64,000 nt of DNA, from NCBI RefSeq assembly GCF_000399665.1, contig NZ_KB976986.1:2439261-2503260 (forward strand). The letters are read 5' to 3'. Positions within the stretch are counted from its first letter, which is position 1, and each line of letters starts with the position of its first letter. Position numbers and translations under genes: made by a program. The notes below the pieces were generated by a model, which saw only the letters and a list, made by a program, of their open reading frames with translations, was not told the DNA's origin and searched no databases. Of the stretch, positions 47,552 through 56,505 are shown piece by piece. This DNA is from Acinetobacter calcoaceticus ANC 3811. GTDB taxonomy: Bacteria > Pseudomonadota > Gammaproteobacteria > Pseudomonadales > Moraxellaceae.

Positions 47552-48106
47552 ATGACTATTCGCCCTATTCTTAAAAATCTTTCAATTAGCCTCTGCCTAA
47601 GCTGCATTACTACAAGCTTATTTGCTTCTCCTGCCAAATTAAGTTCAGTCAAAGAACTCATGCAAATGAGCCAAATTGATTACCTGCTTAAAGAATCAAT
47701 TAATGAATTAACACCTTATTATGATCAACAGGCGGAACAGATCGTTAGTAATATCACAGGCATCAAAACTTTAGGTCCGAAAGAAAAAGAGGCCGCGAAA
47801 AAGTTAGGTTTGCTCTTAAAGGATTCGAGCAATCAGCTCATTAGCAACCCTAAAACTGCCCAAGCCTTACAAGATATTTATTTAAAGACATATTCTGAAG
47901 AAGAAATTCAGGCAAATTTGAAGTTTTTGAAAACTCCAGAAGGCCAATCAATTACGCGTAAAAACGTACAGATTATGGGACAAATTTCAGAATATATGAT
48001 GGAGTTGGGACAACAGACCTTTAATGACCCTAAAGCACGAGATCATATGCAAGAAGAGATGCTTAAAATTATTGCTCCACTCATGAAAGATAAAGAAAAG
48101 TCTTAA
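47552..48106 (+). CDS. Exported DUF2059-type protein
   Basis: Periplasmic protein of 184 residues with a signal peptide (hydrophobic segment to about 29, cleavage near LFA-S), followed by an all-helical region with conserved-looking LLKDSSNQLISNP and FLKTPEGQSITRK stretches, as in DUF2059 proteins. Function unknown. I use the ATG at 47552 because the alternative start 51 bases upstream would put a His-rich segment before the signal peptide. It is convergent with the lipoprotein gene that follows, with 24 bases between the stops and no terminator-like repeat. Confidence 0.8.
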   Translation: MTIRPILKNLSISLCLSCITTSLFASPAKLSSVKELMQMSQIDYLLKESINELTPYYDQQAEQIVSNITGIKTLGPKEKEAAKKLGLLLKDSSNQLISNPKTAQALQDIYLKTYSEEEIQANLKFLKTPEGQSITRKNVQIMGQISEYMMELGQQTFNDPKARDHMQEEMLKIIAPLMKDKEKS

Positions 48107-48130
48107 CTTTTCTTTATCTTTTGTAGGCCA

Positions 48131-48847
48131 TTACCAAGTTAAAGGATTCCATAATTTAAATGGTTTAATCAGATGTACATCTGATTTTTCATCATATTTG
48201 GCTGGCTTTAATTCCTGTGGTTTATGTCGAATCTTTCCTGAAGCATCTTCAGCCACAAAGTTGTAGCTAGAAGATTTAAGCTCTGTAAATGCTATCTCTC
48301 TACGTCCAATATTGTCTTGCATTAACATAAATGGGCCAGTGTGTTCACCACGATCCATTTTGTTCTCTTCATCATATTTCAAATAATAAGACGTTCCAGC
48401 CTCAACAGTTATATCCATATATTTCGGTTCTTGAAAATGAATACCAAGTAAAGGCCGGCTCGCAGAAAGACGATAAGTTCCTGCTGGTAATTCAATCCAG
48501 TAATAATGATTATGTAATAAACTCGGAATGCGCTTGCCATTCACAAAGAGATTTATCGCCGCAATTTCCTGACGATTCCATTTCGTGTCTGGTCGATAAA
48601 GATAAACTACAGCAGCTTGTTGATTTTGTGGTTTGACTGGAGCAAAAGTCTGACCCAACTTTTGATTAACCCAACCACCTACAGCAAAACCACCTACATG
48701 ATATTGATCAAATAAACCAGGTTCTTTTTCAACATCAACTTTAGGTAAGGTTGCAGTCAATTCACCCGTATTTTTTTCTAAATGAGATGAACTTTGACAG
48801 CCCACAAACAGTCCGGCACAGCACAAAGATACGATTAAATAACGCAT
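48131..48847 (-). CDS. DUF2846-type lipoprotein
   Basis: Predicted lipoprotein of 238 residues with a short signal peptide ending in FVGC (Cys17). The middle part (VVYLYRPDTKWNRQEIAAI, LFVNGKRI, WIELPAGTYRLSAS) matches the DUF2846 beta-sandwich seen in uncharacterised envelope proteins. The C-terminal 60 residues are polar. I choose the ATG at 48847, preceded by GAGGG, over an upstream TTG. It is monocistronic. No function can be assigned; the fold resembles carbohydrate- or peptide-binding sandwich domains. Confidence 0.78.
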   Translation of the reverse strand: MRYLIVSLCCAGLFVGCQSSSHLEKNTGELTATLPKVDVEKEPGLFDQYHVGGFAVGGWVNQKLGQTFAPVKPQNQQAAVVYLYRPDTKWNRQEIAAINLFVNGKRIPSLLHNHYYWIELPAGTYRLSASRPLLGIHFQEPKYMDITVEAGTSYYLKYDEENKMDRGEHTGPFMLMQDNIGRREIAFTELKSSSYNFVAEDASGKIRHKPQELKPAKYDEKSDVHLIKPFKLWNPLTW

Positions 48848-48950
48848 GGCATCCCTCAAAGCGTTTTGTTTTTGATTTATTTTTTACAACGCAAAACTAT
48901 GCGTATTTTGTATTTTTAAGATTAACACCACGCACATAAATTGAAAACAA

Positions 48951-48986
48951 AAAAAGCATGAATCACTCGCGCGATTCATGCTTTTT
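48951..48986 (-). terminator. Intrinsic terminator after clpX
   Basis: Perfect 14-base inverted repeat AAAAAGCATGAATC / GATTCATGCTTTTT with an 8-base loop; the T-run follows on the minus strand. It lies 16 bases after the clpX stop. Confidence 0.93.
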
Positions 48987-49001
48987 AGATGAATGAAATC
49001 T

Positions 49002-50315
49002 CTATGCAGACTTCGAATCAATAACCTTTAAATCTGCCTTAGCAACACTTTCATGCGTTGCAGCTTCTTTAGGTTGACGCTCTGCTTTATAAACAGGTTC
49101 TGCCTCACCATTAATAACTGCTTCATTAATAATGACTGTTCCAACGTCAGTACGACTTGGTAAATCGTACATAGTTTCAAGCAGCACGTTCTCCATAATA
49201 GAACGTAAACCACGCGCACCCGTATTACGCTCAAGTGCTTTCTTCGCAATTGCACGTAATGCAGAATCTTCAAAGATCAGATCAACATTTTCCATAGTGA
49301 AAAGATATTGATACTGGCGAGTTAATGCATTTTTTGGCTCAGTCAAAATTTGCATTAATGCTTCTTCGTCCAACTCTTCAAGTGTCGCAATCACTGGTAA
49401 ACGACCAATAAATTCTGGAATTAAACCAAATTTCACTAAGTCGGTTGGCTCAACCTGACGGAACAATTCAGCAAGTTTCTTGGTTTCATCTTTGTTTTTA
49501 ACATCAGCTGTAAAACCAATACCGCCTTTCTCTTGACGCTGCTGTACAATTTTTTCCAAACCAGAAAATGCACCACCACAAATAAACAAGATATTCGAGG
49601 TGTCAATTTGGATAAATTCTTGCTGCGGATGCTTACGTCCACCTTGCGGAGGAATAGAAGCCACTGTACCTTCAATCATTTTTAACAATGCTTGCTGTAC
49701 GCCTTCACCAGAAACATCACGCGTAATTGACGGGTTTTCAGATTTACGAGTAATCTTGTCAATTTCATCAATATAGATAATGCCCTTCTGAGCTTTCTCT
49801 ACATCGTAGTCCGCTTTTTGCAAAAGTTTTTGTACAATATTTTCAACATCTTCGCCCACATAACCAGCTTCGGTTAATGTCGTTGCATCTGCCATTGCAA
49901 ATGGAACATCTAAAAGGCGAGCCAATGTTTGCGCAAGTAAAGTTTTACCCGAACCTGTAGGTCCAATCAGTAGAATGTTACTTTTAGCAATTTCTACTTC
50001 TTTAGACACATGGCCATTGTGACCAACTTTTAGGCGTTTATAATGGTTATAAACCGCAACAGATAACGTCTTTTTGGCAAGATCTTGACCAATTACATAT
50101 TGATCAAGCGCAGCACGTATTTCATGTGGTTTTGGCAATGCCTTACTCGCCCAGTCCCCTGCTTCAACCTGTTGGCTGGTTTGTACAAGGTCTAAGCAGA
50201 CATCCACACATTCATTACAAATATATGCGTCCTCACCTGCAATCAGTTTCCCGACTTCAGACTGCGTTTTACCGCAAAATGAACAATGTTTTTGTCCTTG
50301 AGGATGTTCGGACAT
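49002..50315 (-). CDS. clpX: ClpXP protease ATPase subunit ClpX
   Basis: AAA+ unfoldase that feeds tagged proteins to ClpP. The 437 residues have the N-terminal zinc-binding domain (Cys11, Cys14, Cys33 and Cys36), Walker A GPTGSGKT, Walker B in [10 protein letters not shown], the [11 protein letters not shown] segment that carries the ClpP-binding part, and the C-terminal sensor [13 protein letters not shown]. The start is the ATG at 50315 with GGAG five bases before it, not the GTG two codons upstream. It lies 105 bases after clpP on the same strand. Confidence 0.97.
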   Translation of the reverse strand: MSEHPQGQKHCSFCGKTQSEVGKLIAGEDAYICNECVDVCLDLVQTSQQVEAGDWASKALPKPHEIRAALDQYVIGQDLAKKTLSVAVYNHYKRLKVGHNGHVSKEVEIAKSNILLIGPTGSGKTLLAQTLARLLDVPFAMADATTLTEAGYVGEDVENIVQKLLQKADYDVEKAQKGIIYIDEIDKITRKSENPSITRDVSGEGVQQALLKMIEGTVASIPPQGGRKHPQQEFIQIDTSNILFICGGAFSGLEKIVQQRQEKGGIGFTADVKNKDETKKLAELFRQVEPTDLVKFGLIPEFIGRLPVIATLEELDEEALMQILTEPKNALTRQYQYLFTMENVDLIFEDSALRAIAKKALERNTGARGLRSIMENVLLETMYDLPSRTDVGTVIINEAVINGEAEPVYKAERQPKEAATHESVAKADLKVIDSKSA

Positions 50316-50420
50316 ATTCACTCCACAAATAGAATCTTAAATATTAGGGCAAGATGCACTGCATAAATAACTAAATGGAGATCTTTTTCAACATCTCAAG
50401 TTATTTATATAAGAAGGTCC

Positions 50421-51026
50421 TTATGGACGCTTACTCAGCACCTGATCAACCAAACCATATTCTTTAGCAGACTGTGCTGTCATAAAATTATCACGGTCAG
50501 TATCACGAGCAACGGTTTCGTAGTCTTGACCACTGTGCTCTGCCATTAAGCGGTTTAAACGTTCTTTAATAAATAGAATTTCACGCGCATGAATTTCAAT
50601 ATCTGATGCTTGACCACGGAAACCACCTAATGGTTGGTGAATCATGACACGGGCATTTTCTAAACAATAGCGTTTGCCTTTGGCACCAGCATTTAACAAG
50701 AATGCACCCATTGAAGCAGCTTGGCCCATACAATATGTCACGACATCAGGTTTAATAAACTGCATCGTGTCATAAATAGCCATGCCCGCTGTCACAGAAC
50801 CACCTGGAGAATTGATATAAAGGTGGATATCTTTATCAGGGTTTTCAGCTTCTAAAAACAACATTTGGGCAACGATTAGGTTTGCCATGTTGTCTTCAAC
50901 TTCACCTGTTAAAAAAATGACGCGCTCACGTAAAAGTCGTGAATAAATATCAAAAGAACGTTCGCCGCGAGAAGATTGTTCAACCACAACAGGAACTAAA
51001 GCATTTTCAATTGTTGGAACATACAT
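50421..51026 (-). CDS. clpP: ATP-dependent Clp protease proteolytic subunit
   Basis: Serine peptidase that forms the 14-mer chamber of ClpXP/ClpAP. The 201 residues contain the triad Ser105 (GQAASMGAF), His130 (VMIHQPLGG) and Asp179, and the [14 protein letters not shown] motif. A short N-terminal propeptide before about residue 15 is likely removed. It lies between tig and clpX, the common tig-clpP-clpX order, with 193 bases to tig that hold the tig terminator. Confidence 0.97.
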   Translation of the reverse strand: MYVPTIENALVPVVVEQSSRGERSFDIYSRLLRERVIFLTGEVEDNMANLIVAQMLFLEAENPDKDIHLYINSPGGSVTAGMAIYDTMQFIKPDVVTYCMGQAASMGAFLLNAGAKGKRYCLENARVMIHQPLGGFRGQASDIEIHAREILFIKERLNRLMAEHSGQDYETVARDTDRDNFMTAQSAKEYGLVDQVLSKRP

Positions 51027-51178
51027 ACGTTATTTATTCCTAAATTTTTTGTGACTTAACCTATGGCAACAATATGCGGGATAATTTCTCAAATTGCAAA
51101 AGGTTCGCACTGAAATATTATATTATTTATACCTAAGTACTTAATGTCGCACTCAAATTAACCACATATTGAAAAACG

Positions 51179-51203
51179 AAAAAGGCGCCTAAAGCGCCTT
51201 TTT
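51179..51203 (-). terminator. Intrinsic terminator after tig
   Basis: Perfect 10-base inverted repeat AAAAAGGCGC / GCGCCTTTTT with a 5-base loop, 16 bases past the tig stop, with a T-run on the minus-strand side. Confidence 0.93.
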
Positions 51204-51219
51204 CTGACTTCTTAAAAGA

Positions 51220-52554
51220 TTAGCCCATACGGCGAGCTTGTTGTTCTTTTAACAAATCATCATAAGATACAGGTTTGTCAGTCACTTTAGCAGCAGCTAA
51301 GATGTGATCAACAACTTGATCTTCTAATACAACAGCTTCAATTTGAGCACGTTGTTGAGCATCATTTTTGAAGTATTCAATCACTTCAGTTGGATCTTCG
51401 TAAGAAGAAGCCATGTCGTCAATGTAAGCATCAACGCGAGTTTGATCAACTTCAAGTTTAGCGTCAGCTAAAACTTTGCTCACTAATACACCAAGCTTAA
51501 CAGAACGCTCTGCTTGTTCTTTGAACAATTCGTCAGGAAGCATGCTCTTGTCAAAAGATTGCGCGCCTGCACCACCAAACTGTTGAGTGAACTGTTGAAC
51601 CATTTGTTGACGTTGACGGTCAATTTCTTGAGCAACCATTGCAGTTGGAACTTCAACTTCGTTCGCAGCAACAAGTGCATCAAAAGCAGCTTGTTTAACT
51701 TGGTTACGTAAACCATTGCGAACTTCACGTTCCATATTCTTACGAACGTCAGCTTTTAATTTCTCAACGCCTTCTTCTTCAGTTACACCGAAGATTTTCA
51801 AGAATTCAGCATCAATTTCTGGAAGTTTTGATTTTTCAACTTGCTTCACAGTGATTTTGAATTGAGCTGCTTTACCAGCTAAGTTTTCAGCTTGGTAGTC
51901 TTCAGGGAAAGTAACATCAATTACTTTCTCTTCACCAGCTTTCATGCCAACGATGCCGTCTTCAAAGCCAGGAATCATACGACCTGCGCCTAATACGAGT
52001 TTAAAGTCTTCAGCAGAACCGCCTTCAAACTTTTCACCGTCGATAGTGCCTTCAAAGTCAAAAGTCACTTGCATGTCTTTTTTCGCCATGCCCTTGGTAA
52101 CAGCCCAAGTTTGACGTTGCTTTTGCAAGTTTTCGATCATAGCATCAACGTCAGCATCTTTAATTTCAGCTGTTTTACGTTCAACTTCTAAACCGTCGAA
52201 TGCTTGTACCGTAACTTCTGGATAAACTTCTACAGTCGCTTCAAAAACTAAAGCATCTTCTTTATGTTCAACTTTATCAATGTTCGGCATACCTACTGCA
52301 TTGATTTTTTCTTGTTGAATTGCTTCAAAAACGCTATCACGAATGATGTCATTTACAACTTCTTGATAAATGCCCGCACCGTATTCGCGGCGAACAACGT
52401 TTTCAGGCACTTTACCTGGACGGAAGCCGTTGATCTTCACAGTTTTGGCAGTGCGTTTCAAACGAGCTTCAAATTGCTCGTTAATACGGCTCGTCGGTAC
52501 AGAAACATTTAAACGACGGGCAACGCCCGAAACCGCTTCAGTCGTTACTTGCAT
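51220..52554 (-). CDS. tig: Trigger factor
   Basis: Ribosome-bound chaperone and prolyl isomerase for nascent chains. The 444 residues have the N-terminal ribosome-binding domain with the GFRPGKVP signature loop, the FKBP-like domain (about 160-245, with [15 protein letters not shown]), and a long helical C-terminal domain with Met/Gln-rich stretches. The length is standard. It has a good promoter upstream (52607-52634) and starts the tig-clpP-clpX block. Confidence 0.97.
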   Translation of the reverse strand: MQVTTEAVSGVARRLNVSVPTSRINEQFEARLKRTAKTVKINGFRPGKVPENVVRREYGAGIYQEVVNDIIRDSVFEAIQQEKINAVGMPNIDKVEHKEDALVFEATVEVYPEVTVQAFDGLEVERKTAEIKDADVDAMIENLQKQRQTWAVTKGMAKKDMQVTFDFEGTIDGEKFEGGSAEDFKLVLGAGRMIPGFEDGIVGMKAGEEKVIDVTFPEDYQAENLAGKAAQFKITVKQVEKSKLPEIDAEFLKIFGVTEEEGVEKLKADVRKNMEREVRNGLRNQVKQAAFDALVAANEVEVPTAMVAQEIDRQRQQMVQQFTQQFGGAGAQSFDKSMLPDELFKEQAERSVKLGVLVSKVLADAKLEVDQTRVDAYIDDMASSYEDPTEVIEYFKNDAQQRAQIEAVVLEDQVVDHILAAAKVTDKPVSYDDLLKEQQARRMG

Positions 52555-52606
52555 GGCTTCCTCGATAAAAATTAGTGAGTAGGAACAGTTTTTTTAAAAG
52601 TGCTGT

Positions 52607-52634
52607 ATTATATGACAACTTTCCAGATATACAA
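52607..52634 (-). promoter_or_regulatory. Sigma-70-like promoter of tig
   Basis: On the minus strand TTGTAT (52634-52629), a 16-base spacer and a perfect TATAAT (52612-52607), about 53 bases before the tig ATG. Confidence 0.65.
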
Positions 52635-52916
52635 AATTAACCGACCACTTCATTTAAGTTAAGGTCGTTATTGTCGTAAATTTCACAGTAATTTTATGAT
52701 TCTTTAAATATTTTTCATAAAGCCTTAAGTAAAACTAATTTTTTAGTTATTCTTCATAAATCTAAAATTACAATCAAAATCAATTTTTAATCGCTTTTAC
52801 AAACACTCACTAAGAATCAGTAGATTAGCTACATAAAAGTACAATTTCCCATTTAATTATTCACTTTATCTTCACAATTCAATTGGCAAATCCAATTAAC
52901 ACAAACTGTACATATA

Positions 52917-52938
52917 AATAAGAATTATTATTATTCGC
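52917..52938 (+). promoter_or_regulatory. Candidate Fur box upstream of piuA
   Basis: The stretch AATAAGAATTATTATTATTC followed by GC is AT-rich with the ATTATTATT repeat seen in Fur operators and lies 31 bases before the piuA ATG, where a repressor would block transcription. It is not a perfect match to the 19-base Fur consensus. The rest of the 414-base gap before it (52555-52968) is AT-rich and holds nothing else recognisable apart from the tig promoter. Confidence 0.5.
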
Positions 52939-52968
52939 ATAACCTTTTAGTTTTAGAGTCCTGAAGTC

Positions 52969-55257
52969 ATGTCTTTGATTAGAACACGTAAAAAAATTGT
53001 TTCATCTGCGATAGCTTCATCGTTATCAATGATCGCAACAACAGCCATGGCACAAGAAGCAATTTCACAATTACCAACGATTCATGCTCAAGCGACTCAA
53101 GAAGAATCTTTAAAAGTAGATCAGTCAGCAAATTCTAAATTCGTAGCTCCCCTCAAAGACACGCCAAAATCAGTCTCTATTCTTTCTCAAAAATTAATTA
53201 AAGATACAAACTCTAATACCCTACTCGAAGCGTTACGCTATGAACCAGGCATTACTTTAGGTGCAGGTGAAGGCGGTACCCCGTTTACAGATATGCCTTA
53301 CATTCGTGGTTATAGCGGTCAATCTTCTATTTATGTCGATGGTGTTCGCAATACAACTTCACAAAGCCGCGATATGTTTGCCATCGAACAAGTTGAAGTG
53401 ATTAAGGGCTCTTCTTCTGCTCTAGGTGGTGGCGGTAGCGTTGGTGGAAGTATCAATTTAATTCCTAAAGTTGCTCATGAAGGTGACGTTTACCAAGGTA
53501 GTGTTCAAGGTGGTACTGACAACTATCGTCATATCCAACTCGATGCCAACAAAGACTTCGGTAACGGAATTGCTGGCCGTGTTGTGATTATGGGCCATGA
53601 AAATGAAAAAGCTGGTCAAAGTAACGGCGCTGAATATGCTCGTGCTGGTATTGCATCAAGTCTGGCATTTGGTTTAGATACGGCAACTCGCGGAACACTG
53701 AGCTACTATTACTTACGTAGTAATGATGAACCTGATGCAGGTATTCCGTTTAACAACGCAAATCCAACGACTCCTCCTGCTGGGGTTATTGTGACTCCTG
53801 GTGATGGTAAGCCTGTTGATGTAAAAGCAGGTACCTACTATGGTTGGAAAGCACGTGATTTCGATAAACGCGAAAACCATATTGGTACGTTTAAGCTAGA
53901 ACATGATTTTAATGAAAATCTTACCTTGTCGAATGTAGCAACTTACAACAAATCTAAATCTGATTATGTTTATACGAATGCTGATGACTCTAAGGGTAAT
54001 ATTTACAGAGGTACAATCGCTCGTCGTGCTTTAAGTCGTATTTTGGATAGTGATGCTTATAGCGATCAACTTTCTTTAAGAGGTAAATTTAATACTGGTT
54101 CATTAAAACATTCTTTTAATGTTGGTACTGAATGGAGCTTCCAAGAAACTGATCAAGGTGTACATACATTTACTAATGCTGCAGGTGAAACCACCTCAAC
54201 CATTTTAGACAGCAATATTCAAAACTGTACTTCAGCTGCCGCTGTAGCAAATGGCTGGTGTACAAGTTTAAATAATCCAGGAAATGGTGCATTTACTGAT
54301 AAACGCGGATCTATTACAGCACAATCTACAACGCGTAGTCATAATGTAGGTGTTTATGCTTTAGATAGTATTGAATTTAATCCACAATGGTTACTTAATG
54401 TAGGTGTTCGTTGGGATAAATTCGATACTGAGAAAAAATATAATAAGGACGTAGGTGGACGTACACCTCATAAAGCCGGTGATAAATTAGAAAGCGATAC
54501 AGATTACTTCTCTTACCAAGCTGGTTTAGTTTTTAAACCAACAGAAGATGGTAGTATTTATTTAAGCTATGCAACTTCAGCGAATCCTGTAGGCGTGCTT
54601 GCTGAAGGTGATACAGGTTCAGATTCTATTAGCGACTCAGGGACTGCAAGTGCGAGTGCAAATGATCTAAAGCCAGAAGAAGCTCGTACGTTTGAACTAG
54701 GAACTAAATGGGACCTATTTAATAACCGTGCTAATTTAACTGCAGCAGTTTTCCGTACTGAAAAGCAAAATACTCGTATCCAAATTGACCCGAACACGAC
54801 TACTAATGCAGGTAAAAGTAAAGTTGATGGATTCGAAATTAGCTTGAACGGAAAGATTACTGACAAATGGGATGTATCTACAGGTTATAGCTATTTAGAT
54901 AGCGAAATCACTGAAGCTGCATATAATGCCGTTGCTCAAGAAGGTAAGCCTCTTCCATTCGTAGCGAAAAACAGCGCGACTTTGTGGTCTACGTACAAAG
55001 TTATACCTCAATTGACTTTAGGTGCTGGTGTTGAATACCGCGATCAAGTTTTTGTGAACACAACTGCTCCAAAATACTTGCCAACTTATACTATTTACAA
55101 CGCAATGGCTAAATACGATGTGAACAAGAACGTAAACTTACAGCTTAATATCAATAATATTTCTGATAAGCGTTATTTCACAAGTGCACATGCATCTCAC
55201 TACGCGTTTGAAGGTAATGGCCGTAATGCAGTCTTAGCGATTAACTTTAAATACTAA
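52969..55257 (+). CDS. piuA: TonB-dependent siderophore receptor (PiuA/Fiu type)
   Basis: Outer-membrane beta-barrel receptor of 762 residues that imports ferric catecholate-type siderophores with energy from TonB. The signal peptide ends at AMA-Q. The plug domain follows (about 60-190, with KDTPKSVSILSQKLI, YIRGYSG, IEQVEVIKGSSSALGGGGSVGG), then a long 22-strand barrel ending in the C-terminal aromatic FKY. Adjacent piuC and the candidate Fur box agree with the PiuA-PiuC pair of Pseudomonas and Acinetobacter. PiuA receptors are also entry routes for siderophore-conjugated beta-lactams. The symbol rests on the gene pair and general resemblance. Confidence 0.88.
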   Translation: MSLIRTRKKIVSSAIASSLSMIATTAMAQEAISQLPTIHAQATQEESLKVDQSANSKFVAPLKDTPKSVSILSQKLIKDTNSNTLLEALRYEPGITLGAGEGGTPFTDMPYIRGYSGQSSIYVDGVRNTTSQSRDMFAIEQVEVIKGSSSALGGGGSVGGSINLIPKVAHEGDVYQGSVQGGTDNYRHIQLDANKDFGNGIAGRVVIMGHENEKAGQSNGAEYARAGIASSLAFGLDTATRGTLSYYYLRSNDEPDAGIPFNNANPTTPPAGVIVTPGDGKPVDVKAGTYYGWKARDFDKRENHIGTFKLEHDFNENLTLSNVATYNKSKSDYVYTNADDSKGNIYRGTIARRALSRILDSDAYSDQLSLRGKFNTGSLKHSFNVGTEWSFQETDQGVHTFTNAAGETTSTILDSNIQNCTSAAAVANGWCTSLNNPGNGAFTDKRGSITAQSTTRSHNVGVYALDSIEFNPQWLLNVGVRWDKFDTEKKYNKDVGGRTPHKAGDKLESDTDYFSYQAGLVFKPTEDGSIYLSYATSANPVGVLAEGDTGSDSISDSGTASASANDLKPEEARTFELGTKWDLFNNRANLTAAVFRTEKQNTRIQIDPNTTTNAGKSKVDGFEISLNGKITDKWDVSTGYSYLDSEITEAAYNAVAQEGKPLPFVAKNSATLWSTYKVIPQLTLGAGVEYRDQVFVNTTAPKYLPTYTIYNAMAKYDVNKNVNLQLNINNISDKRYFTSAHASHYAFEGNGRNAVLAINFKY

Positions 55258-55302
55258 GGTTAAATTCCATAATTTATTTATGGCATTAATTAAAGTTCCT
55301 AT

Positions 55303-55330
55303 AAAATAGCCTCGTCATGAGGCTATTTTT
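55303..55330 (+). terminator. Intrinsic terminator between piuA and piuC
   Basis: Perfect 11-base inverted repeat AAAATAGCCTC / GAGGCTATTTT with a 5-base loop and a T-run, 45 bases after piuA and 34 bases before the piuC start. Readthrough would be needed for co-transcription, so the two genes may be expressed at different levels. Confidence 0.85.
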
Positions 55331-55364
55331 ACAAATGAAGTATCTATATTAAAAGGTGTTTGCT

Positions 55365-56048
55365 GTGATTCATCATATCCCTAATGTTTTAAGCAAAGAG
55401 CAAATTGCCGAGTTTCGTAAGCTCATGAATGACGCAAGTTGGGTGGGTGGAAAAGTGACTGCGGGCACCCTGTCGGCTTCGGTTAAAAGAAATCAGCAAC
55501 TCTCTGAACAAGACCCGCTTACTCATCATTTAAGTGATATTGTCATTAAAGCAATTTGGCAAAATCCAGTGTTTCAGGCTGCAGCCCTACCCCATAAAAT
55601 TATTCCACCGCTTTTTAATCGTTATGATGAACATGAAAGTTTCGGTTTTCACGTGGACAACTCAATTCGTCTTATTCGTGGCACTTCTGAGCAGCTCCGC
55701 ACCGATTTATCTTGTACACTATTTTTAAGTGAGCCTGATGAGTACGAAGGTGGTGATCTGGTTATTGAAGATACGTATGGTTATCACGAAGTTAAATTAC
55801 CAGCAGGCGATGTCGTGCTCTACCCGTCGACTAGCCTGCATGAAGTCAGTAGCATTACGTCTGGTACTCGTTTCGCTTCTTTTTTCTGGGTTCAAAGTTT
55901 GGTACGCGACGATAGTAAACGCCATCTTTTATTTAACTTAGATGAAAGTATTCGAGAATTGCGTAAAGCACACGGCGACAACTATTCAGAAGTCATGAAA
56001 CTCACCAATATTTATCATAATTTAATTCGAATGTGGTCAGAGCTGTAA
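55365..56048 (+). CDS. piuC: Fe(II)/2-oxoglutarate-dependent dioxygenase PiuC (YbiX family)
   Basis: PKHD-type hydroxylase of 227 residues with the iron facial triad His96, Asp98 (FGFHVDNS) and His159 (STSLHEVS). These are commonly paired with Fiu/PiuA receptors and thought to act on siderophore or iron handling, though the substrate is unknown. I place the start at the GTG at 55365 (MIHHIPNVLS), because an AAGG lies eight bases before it and E. coli YbiX starts in the same way; a GTG three codons earlier is the alternative. The terminator before it separates it from piuA. Confidence 0.92.
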   Translation: MIHHIPNVLSKEQIAEFRKLMNDASWVGGKVTAGTLSASVKRNQQLSEQDPLTHHLSDIVIKAIWQNPVFQAAALPHKIIPPLFNRYDEHESFGFHVDNSIRLIRGTSEQLRTDLSCTLFLSEPDEYEGGDLVIEDTYGYHEVKLPAGDVVLYPSTSLHEVSSITSGTRFASFFWVQSLVRDDSKRHLLFNLDESIRELRKAHGDNYSEVMKLTNIYHNLIRMWSEL

Positions 56049-56111
56049 CTACATTTATTTTTGCCTTATTGAGATCATGTAATTTCTTTTACCTTAATAT
56101 GGCAAAAATAT

Positions 56112-56170
56112 GAAAATTATTTTCTCAAAAATACAAAACTGCGCAAAATTAGAAAATTATTTTCTAATTT
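56112..56170. repeat. Two copies of a 13-base palindrome upstream of leuA
   Basis: GAAAATTATTTTC occurs at 56112-56124 and again at 56152-56164, exactly 40 bases (about four helical turns) apart. The second copy sits inside a longer perfect inverted repeat, AAATTAGAAAAT-T-ATTTTCTAATTT (56146-56170). Such phased AT-rich palindromes are typical of operators for a dimeric regulator. The 457-base gap also contains the leader frame at 56288. Confidence 0.6.
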
Positions 56171-56287
56171 CTGAGATTAAAATTACTATAAGAATTTTGC
56201 ACAAGGTGTAATCGTTGTTTAGATGTGATATATCTAAATATCGAGATTACCAGCAAACCATCAAACTTATTATTTCACGGTCTAGAG

Positions 56288-56371
56288 ATGAAAACGAATT
56301 ACTTGTTTGCCCAGCCTACTCAAGCAAGACATCATCCGCAACTCCTGATACTGCGCCAAGCGCGCGTATAA
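56288..56371 (+). CDS. Candidate leucine-responsive leader peptide of leuA
   Basis: A 27-codon open frame (MKTNYLFAQPT...RQARV, stop TAA) lies 134 bases before leuA. It has a Leu-Leu-Ile-Leu run coded CTC-CTG-ATA-CTG, rare codons for this AT-rich genome, as expected for a starvation-sensing leader. Nine bases after its stop is a small hairpin (CTGCTTT / AAAGCAG, 56381-56396). Its ribosome-binding site is weak, and I do not see a GC-rich stem with a T-run, so a classical attenuator terminator is not evident. Confidence 0.45.
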   Translation: MKTNYLFAQPTQARHHPQLLILRQARV

Positions 56372-56505
56372 AAATTTTGTCTGCTTTCTAAAGCAGTACT
56401 TTGCAATTCCCTTTAATTTTTCTGAATTAGATACCATATATAAGTAGAGACGTTGCCTTTTAAATATATCCAGAGCAACTGCGCTACGAGACAAGGAGTT
56501 TTCTC

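Noticed and set aside
54567-54866. 99-codon open frame on the minus strand in piuA
   Set aside because: Antisense to a beta-barrel region; composition mirrors the sense codons and no start context is seen.
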